Shown piece by piece: positions 26,894-35,431 of a stretch of DNA of 45,852 bases. Below the pieces are notes generated by a model. It did not search any database, had not been told where the DNA came from, and was given only the letters and a program-made list of their open reading frames with translations. The DNA is taken from positions 1 through 45,852 of the forward strand of contig NZ_JAENGP010000006.1 in the NCBI RefSeq assembly GCF_016595155.1, written 5' to 3'. Positions within the stretch are counted from its first letter, which is position 1. Each line of letters begins with the position of its first letter. This DNA comes from Advenella mandrilli. Its GTDB lineage: Bacteria; Pseudomonadota; Gammaproteobacteria; Burkholderiales; Burkholderiaceae_B. Made by a program: the position numbers and the translations under genes.

Positions 26894-27397
26894 ATGTTTC
26901 CTGCCTCTTCCATCTGGTTGCTGATTATTCTGGCTTTTGCCACAGCATTGCTTCCGTTCCTAACCGAAAGGGCGTTTGCATTTGTTCCCTGGAAGCAGCA
27001 GGGTGAACCTGATCGAAACGGCCTGTTTTATTTTCTGCGGGCTTTGTTAAGTTATCTGGTGGTTGGGGCAGGTTGTTATTTGCTGTCCCGGCCCGCAGTA
27101 GATAGCCTTATGCAGGTGATCGCCGTGGTATTGATTGTGGCGGGTGTTTACTTTCCCGGCCAGGTCATGGCCAAAAGCCTTAAGGTAAAAACCTTTTTTA
27201 ACCGCCTTATTGAAGTGACTGTGTTTTTCTTTGTGGTGGCTGCGGTGGGTTTTGCACTTGAGGCTTACTATACCAACCCGATTGCCCAAGGTTGGGAGTT
27301 TTGGGCGATTTTCGCTTGCCTGTATATTGTGCTGGCCTATCCGGGGTTTGTATACCGGCATTTATTGCGGCATCCTAAAAAACATGAACATGCCTAG
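26894..27397 (+). CDS. DUF2818-family membrane protein with apparent internal duplication (167 aa)
   Basis: A DUF2818 gene at the end of the nuo operon is usual in beta-proteobacteria; its function is unknown, with complex I assembly or stability as an inference from context. The ends match the family: N-terminal WLLIILAFATALLPFLTERAF and C-terminal GWEFWAIFACLYIVLAYPGFVYRHLLRH. The family is normally about 100 aa with three helices. This protein is 167 aa with five predicted helices. Residues 47-94 (FLRALLSYLVVGAGCYLL then IAVVLIVAGVYFPGQV) resemble residues 101-157 (FNRLIEVTVFFFVVAAVGFAL then WAIFACLYIVLAYPGFV), suggesting a repeat of the second and third helices. Last gene before the operon terminator. 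Confidence 0.8.
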   Translation: MFPASSIWLLIILAFATALLPFLTERAFAFVPWKQQGEPDRNGLFYFLRALLSYLVVGAGCYLLSRPAVDSLMQVIAVVLIVAGVYFPGQVMAKSLKVKTFFNRLIEVTVFFFVVAAVGFALEAYYTNPIAQGWEFWAIFACLYIVLAYPGFVYRHLLRHPKKHEHA

Positions 27398-27420
27398 TTG
27401 TTTTTAGATAAGAAAACAAA

Positions 27421-27452
27421 AAGCCGGTTATTGAAAAATAACCGGCTTTTTT
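27421..27452 (+). terminator. terminator of the nuo operon
   Basis: AAGCCGGTTATT (27421-27432) pairs perfectly with AATAACCGGCTT (27437-27448) over GAAA and continues into TTTTTT. It is strong, and lies 23 bp past the last stop codon. Confidence 0.93.
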
Positions 27453-27743
27453 ATTTCGTTTTTATATAAATAGTATTTGTTTGACGCATGTCAATCATCG
27501 TGTTCATTAGTGTGGCAATTTTGAATTGAGAGAGGCTATTGATTATTCTGTTCGAATAGCGCTTGTGATACTATAAGCTTTAATAAATATTTACTATGAT
27601 TAATGAAAATAATTTAATGTGTTTAAATATTATTTACATTAATTTACATTTGTTTTTCGGTGTTATCGTAGTATCGGTTTCATTCAATAAAATCAATTAA
27701 TGCATTAAACATGACAGTTTAATGTTTGTAAAGGGAACAAGCC
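27449..27743 (+). promoter_or_regulatory. tor operon control region
   Basis: This AT-rich stretch has no open frame. It holds the FNR-type box at 27481 and TATAAG at 27572 as a weak -10 candidate with a poor -35. Two short related words, TGTTCATTAG (27501-27510) and TGTTCGAATA (27549-27558), loosely recall the TorR decamers of E. coli; the similarity is too weak to call. If TATAAG is used, the leader is about 160 nt. Confidence 0.45.
27481..27494. promoter_or_regulatory. FNR/DNR-type box upstream of the tor operon
   Basis: TTGAC-GCAT-GTCAA is a perfectly symmetric FNR-family site, with C/G in place of the T/A at the inner positions as often seen for ANR/DNR-type regulators. It lies 250 bp before torE and about 96 bp upstream of the start inferred from TATAAG at 27572, compatible with a class I activator position. 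It would make TMAO respiration oxygen-responsive. Confidence 0.6.
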
Positions 27744-27911
27744 ATGGCAAAAAATTATCAACCACCAACAGAGATTGGTGCTAAAGGCGAGTGGAAGCGG
27801 TTTTTCATGTTGGGATTTGTAGGCCTGCCCATTGCTATTTTATTGGCAGTCTGTGCTTACGGTTTCATCATCTGGTTTATGCAAATTCTTTTCTGGGGTC
27901 CTCCAAACTAA
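27744..27911 (+). CDS. torE: TorE/NapE-like small membrane protein (55 aa)
   Basis: The small frame encodes MAKNYQPPTEIGAKGEWKRF, then a single membrane helix (FMLGFVGLPIAILLAVCAYGFIIWF) and a short tail ending WGPPN. Length, single helix, the GEWKRF segment before the helix and the position ahead of torC match the TorE/NapE family, found in tor and nap operons with no firmly assigned function. The ATG is preceded by AAGGGAA. It opens the torECAD cluster, and torC follows after a 130-bp gap. Confidence 0.85.
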   Translation: MAKNYQPPTEIGAKGEWKRFFMLGFVGLPIAILLAVCAYGFIIWFMQILFWGPPN

Positions 27912-28041
27912 CGCTTATCAACCCGGTTTTCACGTTGAATGTCTTGTTTTTGCATCTGTTGCGTTTTTACGGCAATGGTTTGCGTAAAGGTTAGCGTTCA
28001 GGGACGTGATATTGTTCTGAATTTTAAAAAACGGTGAGCCC

Positions 28042-29277
28042 ATGCGCTTTATAATAAATTTTATCAAATGGACCTACGATATCTTTACACGTCCTGCCGC
28101 CAAAATCGGTTTGGGTGTATTGGTTGCTGGTGGTTTTGTTGCCGGGGCTCTGTTCTGGCATATGTTTAATCTCGGCATGGATAAAACCAACGAGGAACAA
28201 TTCTGTTTGTCCTGTCATACGATGGAAGACAACCTGTTGCCAGAACTGCAAAAAACAGTGCACTGGCAAAACCGCTCGGGTGTGCGCGCCCGTTGCCCGG
28301 ACTGCCATGTACCTCATGAGTTTACCGACAAGGTAGCCCGTAAAATGCAGGCTTCACGCGAGGTGCTGGCGCACATCACGGGAACCATCGGTACTCGCGA
28401 AAAATTCAAAGAGCACCGTATCGTACTGGCGCAACGTGAATGGGCACGCTTTAAAGCGAACAACTCTAAAGAGTGCCGCAACTGCCACGATTACAACAGT
28501 ATGGATTTCAGCAAAATGCGCGTGACTTCTCAAATGATCATGCGTAGCGCTGCCGAGCGTGATGCCAGCTGTGTTGACTGTCACCGTGGTATTGCCCACT
28601 CGCTGCCTGACTTGCAAGGATCACGTAACCCTGCCTTTGATACGCTCATGTCCGAGGCGCGTAGTGTTTCTGTTGAGTCTGGCGTGACTTATTACAGCGC
28701 AGCACCGCAAGATCTTTTTGCTGATGAAGGCCTGACTCAAAAATTGGGTAGCCTTGAAGTGGCAACGCCGGTTCGTATTGTAGAGGTCAAGGGTGATGTC
28801 CAGAAAATAGAACTGGATTTGTGGCGTAAAAACAAAGGTTTCGGTCGTGTCCTGAACAGTGAGTTTGGTTTGAACATTACCAGCGCCATTCTTGAAAAAA
28901 CAGTTTCCCAGGATCCCGCTCTTATTGAAGTGCTGGAAGCCAAGGTTGATGACCTGACCGGTCTTGAATGGCAAAAAGTGGCGGTCCAGGGGTGGGTTAG
29001 CACGGGTGCCGTGCTGAATAGTCCTGAAACCATCTGGAATATCGCGCGTACCAGCTATCAAAACAGCTGCAGTGTGTGCCATCGTCAACCGGTTGAGTCG
29101 GGCCACGATACTAACCAATGGCCTGGATTGTTTGCCGGGATGGTTGGCTTTACCAACATGGATGCAGATACATCGAAATTGGTCTTGAAATATTTACAAA
29201 TGCACTCTTCTGATTTTGCCACTGGCTCACAAGCTCCAGGCTCCCCAGAAAGTACTGTGCAATCGGCTAGGCCATAA
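28042..29277 (+). CDS. torC: pentaheme c-type cytochrome TorC
   Basis: TorC takes electrons from menaquinol or ubiquinol and feeds TorA in the periplasm. The 411-aa protein has an uncleaved N-terminal membrane anchor (about 21-41) and a NapC/NirT-type tetraheme domain with motifs CLSCH (55-59), CPDCH (85-89), CRNCH (145-149) and CVDCH (177-181). A C-terminal monoheme domain has CSVCH (343-347). Five hemes and this layout are diagnostic of TorC rather than NapC. Heme attachment would need the ccm genes found downstream. The ATG follows a GGTGAG-type ribosome site. Confidence 0.96.
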   Translation: MRFIINFIKWTYDIFTRPAAKIGLGVLVAGGFVAGALFWHMFNLGMDKTNEEQFCLSCHTMEDNLLPELQKTVHWQNRSGVRARCPDCHVPHEFTDKVARKMQASREVLAHITGTIGTREKFKEHRIVLAQREWARFKANNSKECRNCHDYNSMDFSKMRVTSQMIMRSAAERDASCVDCHRGIAHSLPDLQGSRNPAFDTLMSEARSVSVESGVTYYSAAPQDLFADEGLTQKLGSLEVATPVRIVEVKGDVQKIELDLWRKNKGFGRVLNSEFGLNITSAILEKTVSQDPALIEVLEAKVDDLTGLEWQKVAVQGWVSTGAVLNSPETIWNIARTSYQNSCSVCHRQPVESGHDTNQWPGLFAGMVGFTNMDADTSKLVLKYLQMHSSDFATGSQAPGSPESTVQSARP

Positions 29278-29292
29278 GGAAAAGAGGCTATT

Positions 29293-31818
29293 ATGAATAA
29301 CGTTAGCAGAAGAGGCTTTCTGACCGGAATGGTTGGTTTAGGTGCAACCGCCGTGTTGCCGTCCGCTTTAATCAATACCTTAATGGTTACACCCGCCAAG
29401 GCAAATACGGCGGCGGCACAAGATTTTAAAGGTTGGAAAATGTCAGGCGCTCACTGGGGGGCTTTCCGCGCCCGGGTCGAGGCCGACCGCGTGATGGAAA
29501 TCCGTCCTTTCGAGTTTGACAAACACCCCAGTGATATTTTAAAAGGCACGATGGGGGTTATTTACAGCCCGTCTCGCGTGCGTTATCCAATGGTTCGTCT
29601 TGACTGGTTCAAGAACCGTCATCGCAGTAATACCGCCGAGCGTGGTGATAACCGCTTCGTGCGCGTTTCCTGGGATGAGGCACTGGACCTGGTTTATGAT
29701 GAGCTGGAGCGCATTCAAAATACTTACGGACCATGGGCTTTACATACGGCCAACGTAGGCTGGCGCTCGGTAGGGCAGATGCATAGCTGTGGCAACCATA
29801 TGTTGCGTGCCGTGGGTATGCATGGCCGTAGTGTGGGTACCGCAGGTGACTATTCTACTGGCGCAGGGCAAATGATTTTGCCCTATATCCTGGGTTCTAC
29901 CGAAGTATATTCACAAGGAACTTCATGGGATATTATTCTTAAGGAAAGTAACGTCATTGTGCTGTGGGCCACTGACTTGAACAAGAACTTGCAGGTAGGC
30001 TGGAATACCGAAACCCATGAGGCTTATGCCTACCTGGAGCAGCTCAAGGACAAAGTCGCCAATAAAGAGATTCAGGTTATTTCTATTGACCCCGTCAAGA
30101 GTAAAACCCAAAATTATCTGGATTGCGACCATCAGTACGTGAATCCCATGACCGATGTTGCCCTGATGCTGGCACTGGCTCATACCCTGTGGAAAGAAGA
30201 TTTATACGATAAGAAGTTTCTGGATCTTTACACCCTTGGGTTTGATGATTTTCTGCCTTACCTGAAAGGCGAAAACGAAGATATGGTAGAAAAAACACCC
30301 GAATGGGCTGCGCCTATTTGTGGTGTGAGTGCTGACCGTATTCGTGAGTTGGCCCGCCTGTTTGCCAAAAACCGTACGCAGATTATCTTTGGTTGGGCCA
30401 TTCAGCGCCAGCAGCACGGTGAGCAACCGTACTGGATGGGCGCGATTTTAGCGGCTATGCTGGGTCAAATTGGCTTGCCGGGTGGCGGGGTCAGTTACTC
30501 TCACCACTATAGCTCGGTGGGTGTTTCCAGCTCGGGGGCTTCCATGCCTGGTGCTTTCCCGCTTAACCTGGATACCGGTCGTACCCCCAAGCACGATAAT
30601 ACGAACTATGATGGTTACAGCTCGGTGATTCCGGTGGCGCGTGCCGTTGATGCCTTGCTGGAACCCGGGAAAGAGATTGATTTCAACGGTCACAAGGTAA
30701 AACTGCCGCCGTACAAAATGGGCATCTTTACCGGTAGCAATCAGTGGCATCGTCACCAGGATCGCAATCGCATGAAGCTTGCCTACCGTAATATTGAAAC
30801 GGTCGTTGCGGTAGATTACAACTGGACGGCGACCTGCCGTTTTGCCGATATTGTATTGCCGGCATGTACCCCGTTTGAACGTAACGATATTGATGCCTAC
30901 GGTTCTTATAGTAACCGTGGCGTTATTGCCATGCACAAGCTGGTAGACCCGCTGTATCACTCCCGTTCAGACTTTGATATTTGGCGTGAGTTCTGCAAAC
31001 GCTTCAAGCGTGATATTGAATACTCGCGCGGCATGACGGAAATGCAATGGGTTGAACAGCTTTATAATGACTGCCGCATTGATAATGCTAAAAAAGATTT
31101 CCCCATGCCCACCTTTGAAGAATTCTGGGACATTGGTTATGTCCTGTTTCCCGAAGGCAAGCCATGGGTTCGACACGCAGACTTTCGTGAAGATCCCGAG
31201 GTGAATGCCCTGGGTACGCCATCGGGCTTTATCGAGATTTTCAGCCGCAAGATTGCACGCTACGGATACGATGATTGCAAGGGGCATCCAATCTGGATGG
31301 AAAAAGCCGAACGCTCTCATGGTGGCCCCAACTCTGATAAATACCCCTTGTGGCTGCAGTCCTGTCACCCCAATGAACGGCTTCATTCGCAAACCTGCGA
31401 ATCCGAGGAAAGGCGTGCCGAATATACAGTACAAGGCCGTGAGCCTGTTTATATCGGCCCTGTAGATGCGGAACGTCGTGGTATTAAACACGGTGATCTG
31501 GTGCGTGTATACAATGACCGTGGGCAGCTGCTGGCCGGTGCCGTGGTGTCGGATAACTACCCCGAAGGGATTATCAGGATTGAAGAGGGCGCGTGGTATG
31601 GTCCGGTTGGCCCTGAAATTGGCTCGCTGGATACTTACGGTGACCCCAACACCCTGACACTGGATGTGGGTACTTCCAAGCTTGCCCAAGGGCCAAGTGC
31701 AAATACCTGCCTGGTGGAAATAGAGAAGTTTGAGGGTGTGGCACCTCCGGTAACGTCGTTTGGCGGACCCAATGAAGTCTTGCCCGATGGTTCTCCGGCA
31801 CCTAAAGACCGCGCTTAG
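29293..31818 (+). CDS. torA: trimethylamine-N-oxide reductase, molybdenum enzyme TorA
   Basis: TorA reduces TMAO to trimethylamine in the periplasm, using a bis-molybdopterin guanine dinucleotide cofactor. The 841-aa precursor has a twin-arginine signal (SRRGFLTG, cleavage near residue 38 after PAKA). The molybdenum-coordinating serine is Ser188 in GDYSTGAGQ, the same precursor position as expected from E. coli TorA. Other family marks are [32 protein letters not shown] and [12 protein letters not shown]. No iron-sulphur motif is present, as expected for the DMSO/TMAO reductase branch. It starts 15 bp after torC and is followed by a terminator and torD. Confidence 0.96.
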   Translation: MNNVSRRGFLTGMVGLGATAVLPSALINTLMVTPAKANTAAAQDFKGWKMSGAHWGAFRARVEADRVMEIRPFEFDKHPSDILKGTMGVIYSPSRVRYPMVRLDWFKNRHRSNTAERGDNRFVRVSWDEALDLVYDELERIQNTYGPWALHTANVGWRSVGQMHSCGNHMLRAVGMHGRSVGTAGDYSTGAGQMILPYILGSTEVYSQGTSWDIILKESNVIVLWATDLNKNLQVGWNTETHEAYAYLEQLKDKVANKEIQVISIDPVKSKTQNYLDCDHQYVNPMTDVALMLALAHTLWKEDLYDKKFLDLYTLGFDDFLPYLKGENEDMVEKTPEWAAPICGVSADRIRELARLFAKNRTQIIFGWAIQRQQHGEQPYWMGAILAAMLGQIGLPGGGVSYSHHYSSVGVSSSGASMPGAFPLNLDTGRTPKHDNTNYDGYSSVIPVARAVDALLEPGKEIDFNGHKVKLPPYKMGIFTGSNQWHRHQDRNRMKLAYRNIETVVAVDYNWTATCRFADIVLPACTPFERNDIDAYGSYSNRGVIAMHKLVDPLYHSRSDFDIWREFCKRFKRDIEYSRGMTEMQWVEQLYNDCRIDNAKKDFPMPTFEEFWDIGYVLFPEGKPWVRHADFREDPEVNALGTPSGFIEIFSRKIARYGYDDCKGHPIWMEKAERSHGGPNSDKYPLWLQSCHPNERLHSQTCESEERRAEYTVQGREPVYIGPVDAERRGIKHGDLVRVYNDRGQLLAGAVVSDNYPEGIIRIEEGAWYGPVGPEIGSLDTYGDPNTLTLDVGTSKLAQGPSANTCLVEIEKFEGVAPPVTSFGGPNEVLPDGSPAPKDRA

Positions 31819-31824
31819 TCACCC

Positions 31825-31860
31825 ACAAGTGCGAGCAGGTAAGCGCTCGCACTTGTTGTT
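31825..31860 (+). terminator. hairpin terminator between torA and torD
   Basis: ACAAGTGCGAGC (31825-31836) and GCTCGCACTTGT (31845-31856) form a perfect 12-bp stem followed by a weak T-rich tail (TGTTT). It lies six bases after the torA stop. With so weak a tail it may act mainly as an mRNA 3' stabiliser or a partial terminator that lowers torD and ccm expression relative to torA. Confidence 0.65.
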
Positions 31861-31895
31861 TGGCAGATCAATTTTACTCAGGATAAAAACCTTTT

Positions 31896-32582
31896 ATGGT
31901 AGATGTTGTAGATAGCTGGACTTCTGTTAGCCAGAGTCGCGCCTTGTTGTATCGCTGGTTTTCCAATCTTTTGTCGTTAGAGTTAACGCAAGAGCAGGTG
32001 CAGTTGTACCAAAGCGGGCAACTTGATGGCTTGTACGAAAGTCTTGGGCAAACTGGCCTGGAAGCCGAAGTGAAACGTGTGCGTCAGGCTGTTGCGGCCT
32101 GGCCGGCTTTTGCCCACTTGCGTATCGAACTGGCGGCGGATTTTGCGCAGCAGTTTTTGCTTGATGCCAAATCAGCCGCGATTCCTTATGCTTCTGCTTA
32201 CCAGGACGAAAAACAAATGTATGGCTCTGTCGAGCGGTTAATGCGTGATGTTTTGCGTGAAAATTGCCTGGAAATTCCGCGTGAATTTAATGAGCCTGCC
32301 GATCACCTGGCCGTGATTCTGGCCACCATGGCGCAGTGGATCGAGCGTGAGCAATCGCATGACAGCGCTTGTGCACAATGGCGTAAAACCGTGCAGGACC
32401 AGTATGATTTCGTGCAGAAAATGCTGTTGGTCTGGTTGCCCGAGTTTGCCCGGCGCAGTCAGCTAATTCCCACCAGCAGTGATTTTTATCCGGCCATCAC
32501 ACAGCTCTTGCTGGCCTTTGTAACCGTAGATGCCGATTACCTGTTGTCTTGCCTGCAAGACGACGGTGAGCAGGCTGATTAA
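31896..32582 (+). CDS. torD: TorD-family molybdoenzyme chaperone
   Basis: TorD is the cytoplasmic chaperone that binds the TorA signal peptide and apoenzyme until the molybdenum cofactor is loaded. The 228-aa all-helical protein shows the family pattern RALLYRWFSNLLSLEL near the N-terminus, SAYQDEKQMYGS and the hallmark EFNEPADHLAVILATMA. Position directly after torA supports TorA as its partner. A distant AGGATA site precedes the ATG. ccmA starts 43 bp later. Confidence 0.93.
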   Translation: MVDVVDSWTSVSQSRALLYRWFSNLLSLELTQEQVQLYQSGQLDGLYESLGQTGLEAEVKRVRQAVAAWPAFAHLRIELAADFAQQFLLDAKSAAIPYASAYQDEKQMYGSVERLMRDVLRENCLEIPREFNEPADHLAVILATMAQWIEREQSHDSACAQWRKTVQDQYDFVQKMLLVWLPEFARRSQLIPTSSDFYPAITQLLLAFVTVDADYLLSCLQDDGEQAD

Positions 32583-32625
32583 CGCTTTTTCATCCTTTCA
32601 TTGTGGGTCGTGGTCATAAAGTTGT

Positions 32626-33270
32626 ATGAGTCCTGCTGCCTTATCGGTTGATAATTTCTCTCTTATGCGAGGCCAGTTGCTGCTTTGCCATCAATGGCAG
32701 ATGCGTTTACAGGCGGGGCAGTGTGTTCATTTGGCTGGCGCTAATGGATGTGGCAAGACCAGTTTTTTTCAGGCGGTCACAGGACTGTTGCAACCCGAGC
32801 AGGGTGACGTGTATTGGCACGGCCAGGCATTGGCCAAGGCAGGTAATGCGGTGCGTCGGCAATGGCATTATTGCACCCATGACAATGCCCTGAAAGAGGC
32901 GCTAAGCGTGACTGAAAATGCCTTGCTTGCTGCCCGTCTTTGTAGGGTAAGCGTTACCGATAATTTCCTTGAAGAAGCCCTGCAGGAAATGCAGCTGGTT
33001 TTTTTGGCGGACACCCCGGTGTTGCAGTTGTCACAGGGGCAAAAACGGCGTGCTTCCTTATTGAGACTCAAGCTTGTTCCGCGCCCTGTGTGGTTGCTTG
33101 ATGAACCCTTTAACGCTCTGGATGAAGCCGGACGCCACCAACTGGCGCACTGGATGAACCGGCATTGTGAAAAAGGCGGCAGTGTCTTGTTCACCAGTCA
33201 TTTTGCCTGGCCAGGCCATTTGAAGGTAAACCATCAGGTGGTTTTTGGCAAACCTGGGGGGGAAGCGTGA
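32626..33270 (+). CDS. ccmA: cytochrome c biogenesis ATP-binding export protein CcmA
   Basis: CcmA is the ATPase of the CcmABCD complex that releases heme-loaded CcmE. The 214-aa ABC protein has Walker A GANGCGKT (38-45), the signature LSQGQKRR, and Walker B VWLLDEPFNALD with the catalytic Glu. It opens the ccmABCDEFGHI cluster, and its stop overlaps ccmB by four bases. Its ribosome site is poor, so translation may depend on upstream torD. Confidence 0.95.
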   Translation: MSPAALSVDNFSLMRGQLLLCHQWQMRLQAGQCVHLAGANGCGKTSFFQAVTGLLQPEQGDVYWHGQALAKAGNAVRRQWHYCTHDNALKEALSVTENALLAARLCRVSVTDNFLEEALQEMQLVFLADTPVLQLSQGQKRRASLLRLKLVPRPVWLLDEPFNALDEAGRHQLAHWMNRHCEKGGSVLFTSHFAWPGHLKVNHQVVFGKPGGEA

Positions 33271-33932
33271 CCATGCCCGTTTTTTTCAGTCTGATACAAC
33301 GGGATATTCGCCAGGCCTGGCGCAACCGCCTGGATGTGAGTATCGGCCTGGTGTTTTTCGTGGTGGTGGCGGCCTTGTTCCCTTTGGCCATCAAGCCCAG
33401 CCCCGAGCTGCTTGAGCAGATTGGGGTCGCCGTGATTATGGTATGCGGCTTGTTGGCCAATTTGCTCACGCTTAACCGCCTGTTCGAGGAAGACTGGGCG
33501 GACGGGAGCCTGCTGCAATTATTGTTGTTACCAATTCCCAATGCCTTGATGGTATTGGCTAAAATGATCGCGTATTACCTGACTATCGGTATTCCCCTAA
33601 GCCTTGTTTCCTTGCTGCTGCATACGCAATATCAGCTGGCACCTGGTTTGATGTGGCCTATTTTTGCTGCCATTGTCTTAATGATGGGTATTTTATCGGC
33701 ATTGGGGGCGCTAAGTAGTGCGTTAACGCTGGGTTTACGTCAGGCAGGGCTGCTGATGTCTTTACTGCATTTACCTTTGTGTGCGCCCGTTTTGATTTTT
33801 GCCAGTCGCGCCGTTTACAGTAGCGCTGAAAACGGTTTTGCCGAATGGTGGTTGCTGGGTGCTTTATTGTTGGGAACCTGGTTTTTTATTCCGGTTGCGG
33901 CGGCAGCGGCATTACGTCTGGCGGTTGAGTAA
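33267..33932 (+). CDS. ccmB: heme exporter membrane protein CcmB
   Basis: CcmB is the membrane partner of CcmA. The 221-aa protein has six predicted helices, the conserved start of an RDIRQAWRNRLDVSIGLVFF segment, FEEDWADGSLLQLLLLPIP and the C-terminal WFFIPVAAAAALRLAVE. It overlaps ccmA by four bases, and ccmC begins immediately after its stop. Confidence 0.95.
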   Translation: MTMPVFFSLIQRDIRQAWRNRLDVSIGLVFFVVVAALFPLAIKPSPELLEQIGVAVIMVCGLLANLLTLNRLFEEDWADGSLLQLLLLPIPNALMVLAKMIAYYLTIGIPLSLVSLLLHTQYQLAPGLMWPIFAAIVLMMGILSALGALSSALTLGLRQAGLLMSLLHLPLCAPVLIFASRAVYSSAENGFAEWWLLGALLLGTWFFIPVAAAAALRLAVE

Positions 33933-34757
33933 ATGATGAAGAAAAATATGAATCGCCAAAGGTCCTTACCCTCTCTTTCCGCGTCTTCAGATTCTGCCAC
34001 AGCAAAGGGAAATTGGCGCCAGTTTGCCAGTCCGGTCATGTTTGATCGCCTGGTGGGAAAACTGTTTTGGCCCCTGATGCTGGCAGCCATGTTATGTGCG
34101 TTGGCAGGCCTGGCGCTGGGCTTGTTGATACTGCCACCTGATGCGGTACAGGGCAACAGTTATCGTATTTTGTTTTTGCATGTGCCCAGTAGCTGGATGG
34201 CCATGATTGTGTATTTGGCCATGGCTTTCTGGGCGATTGTATATTGGATTTTACGCACTAAAATGGCAGCAGTAATGATGCAGGCGCTGGCGCCAACCGG
34301 CGCCCTGATGGCCATGCTTTCATTATTGACAGGCGCTTTGTGGGGACGTCCCACCTGGGGCACGTATTGGGTCTGGGATGCGCGTTTAACCAGCATGCTC
34401 TTGCTGTTTTTTCTGTATCTGGGTTTTATTGCACTAACACGCAGCATTACACAGCAAAAGCGGGCAGACCAGGCCGGCGCCATTATGGCGGTTGTAGGAG
34501 CGATTAACGTGCCGGTTATTTATTTTTCCGTGATGTGGTGGAATACCCTGCATCAGGGCGCATCCATCTCCTTCAAATCGGGTGTGAGCATGCATAACAG
34601 CATGTTTTGGGCCTTATTGCTAATGGTGGCAGCCAGCTGGCTGTATTGCATTGCCGTGGCACTGGCACGGGCACGGGTCATTGTGTTGCAGCGCGAGGCC
34701 GGCAATCGCTGGGCCCGGCAACGTTATGCCAGTACCGTGGCGCAACAGCAAGAGTAG
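33933..34757 (+). CDS. ccmC: heme exporter protein CcmC
   Basis: CcmC loads heme onto CcmE and belongs to the heme-handling protein family with a periplasmic tryptophan-rich motif. The 274-aa protein shows LFLHVPSSWMAMIVYLAMAF, the WWD-type motif WGTYWVWDARLTSMLLLFFLY and HQGASISF. An N-terminal cytoplasmic extension of about 45 residues is longer than in E. coli; ATG codons at 33933 and 33936 compete as starts. Confidence 0.95.
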   Translation: MMKKNMNRQRSLPSLSASSDSATAKGNWRQFASPVMFDRLVGKLFWPLMLAAMLCALAGLALGLLILPPDAVQGNSYRILFLHVPSSWMAMIVYLAMAFWAIVYWILRTKMAAVMMQALAPTGALMAMLSLLTGALWGRPTWGTYWVWDARLTSMLLLFFLYLGFIALTRSITQQKRADQAGAIMAVVGAINVPVIYFSVMWWNTLHQGASISFKSGVSMHNSMFWALLLMVAASWLYCIAVALARARVIVLQREAGNRWARQRYASTVAQQQE

Positions 34758-34769
34758 GCGGAATAAAGT

Positions 34770-34991
34770 ATGTATTGGGAAAGCTGGACAGATTTCATAC
34801 AAATGGGCAGACATGGTTTTTATGTCTGGTCTTGTGTGCTGGCAAGCGTATGTTTGATTGGTTTTGAGTTACTGGTTTTGGCCAGGGAACGGCGCCAGGC
34901 GCTGAAGAAACTGCAACAATTGGATCGGCAACAGGATGCCACAGGCACTGTTGTGCATAAAACAGGAGTACAACAACATGAGTCCACGTAA
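34770..34991 (+). CDS. ccmD: heme exporter protein CcmD
   Basis: CcmD is the small membrane subunit that stabilises CcmC-CcmE. The 73-aa protein has a single helix (GFYVWSCVLASVCLIGFELLVL) preceded by the conserved MGRHGFYVW start, and a charged cytoplasmic tail (ARERRQALKKLQQLDRQ). Its 3' end overlaps the ccmE start at 34978 in another frame. Confidence 0.9.
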   Translation: MYWESWTDFIQMGRHGFYVWSCVLASVCLIGFELLVLARERRQALKKLQQLDRQQDATGTVVHKTGVQQHEST

Positions 34992-35427
34992 AAAACGCTT
35001 GCTATGGGTAGTGGCTGCAGTGGCGGTATTGGGCATTATTTCCATTTTTGTCGTGCAAGCCTTACGTCAGAACATGGTGTTTTTCTACACCCCAACAGAA
35101 GTGCAGCAGGGTAAAGTTGGCAGCCAGGAGTATTTCAGGATTGGTGGCATGGTAACAGCAGGCAGTTTGCAGCGGCAAACAGACGGGATTACGGTTGCTT
35201 TTGCCATTGACGATGGTGCCACCCGGATTCCAGTGCACTACAAGGGTATTTTGCCCGATTTGTTTAAAGAGGGGCAGGGTGCCGTTGCACAGGGCTATTG
35301 GAATGGCCAGGTTTTTACGGCCAAAGAGGTGCTGGCCAAGCATGATGAAAACTATATGCCACCCGAGGCGCAAATGGCGATTGATCAGCAGCATCAAACC
35401 GCTAAAACTTTAAAATTGGAGCAGTAA
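34978..35427 (+). CDS. ccmE: heme chaperone CcmE
   Basis: CcmE carries heme covalently in the periplasm between CcmC and the CcmFH lyase. The 149-aa protein starts SPRKKRLLWVVAAVAVLGI (membrane anchor). It has the OB-fold FFYTPTEV...FRIGGMV and the heme-binding motif KHDENYMPPE with the attachment histidine His122 and Tyr126. I chose the ATG at 34978; an upstream in-frame start at 34936 would add 14 residues not seen in the family and overlap ccmD further. Confidence 0.95.
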   Translation: MSPRKKRLLWVVAAVAVLGIISIFVVQALRQNMVFFYTPTEVQQGKVGSQEYFRIGGMVTAGSLQRQTDGITVAFAIDDGATRIPVHYKGILPDLFKEGQGAVAQGYWNGQVFTAKEVLAKHDENYMPPEAQMAIDQQHQTAKTLKLEQ

Positions 35428-35431
35428 GCGT

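Noticed and set aside
27501-27558. TorR boxes upstream of torE
   Set aside because: TGTTCATTAG and TGTTCGAATA only loosely resemble the E. coli decamers, and there are just two, without torRST in view.
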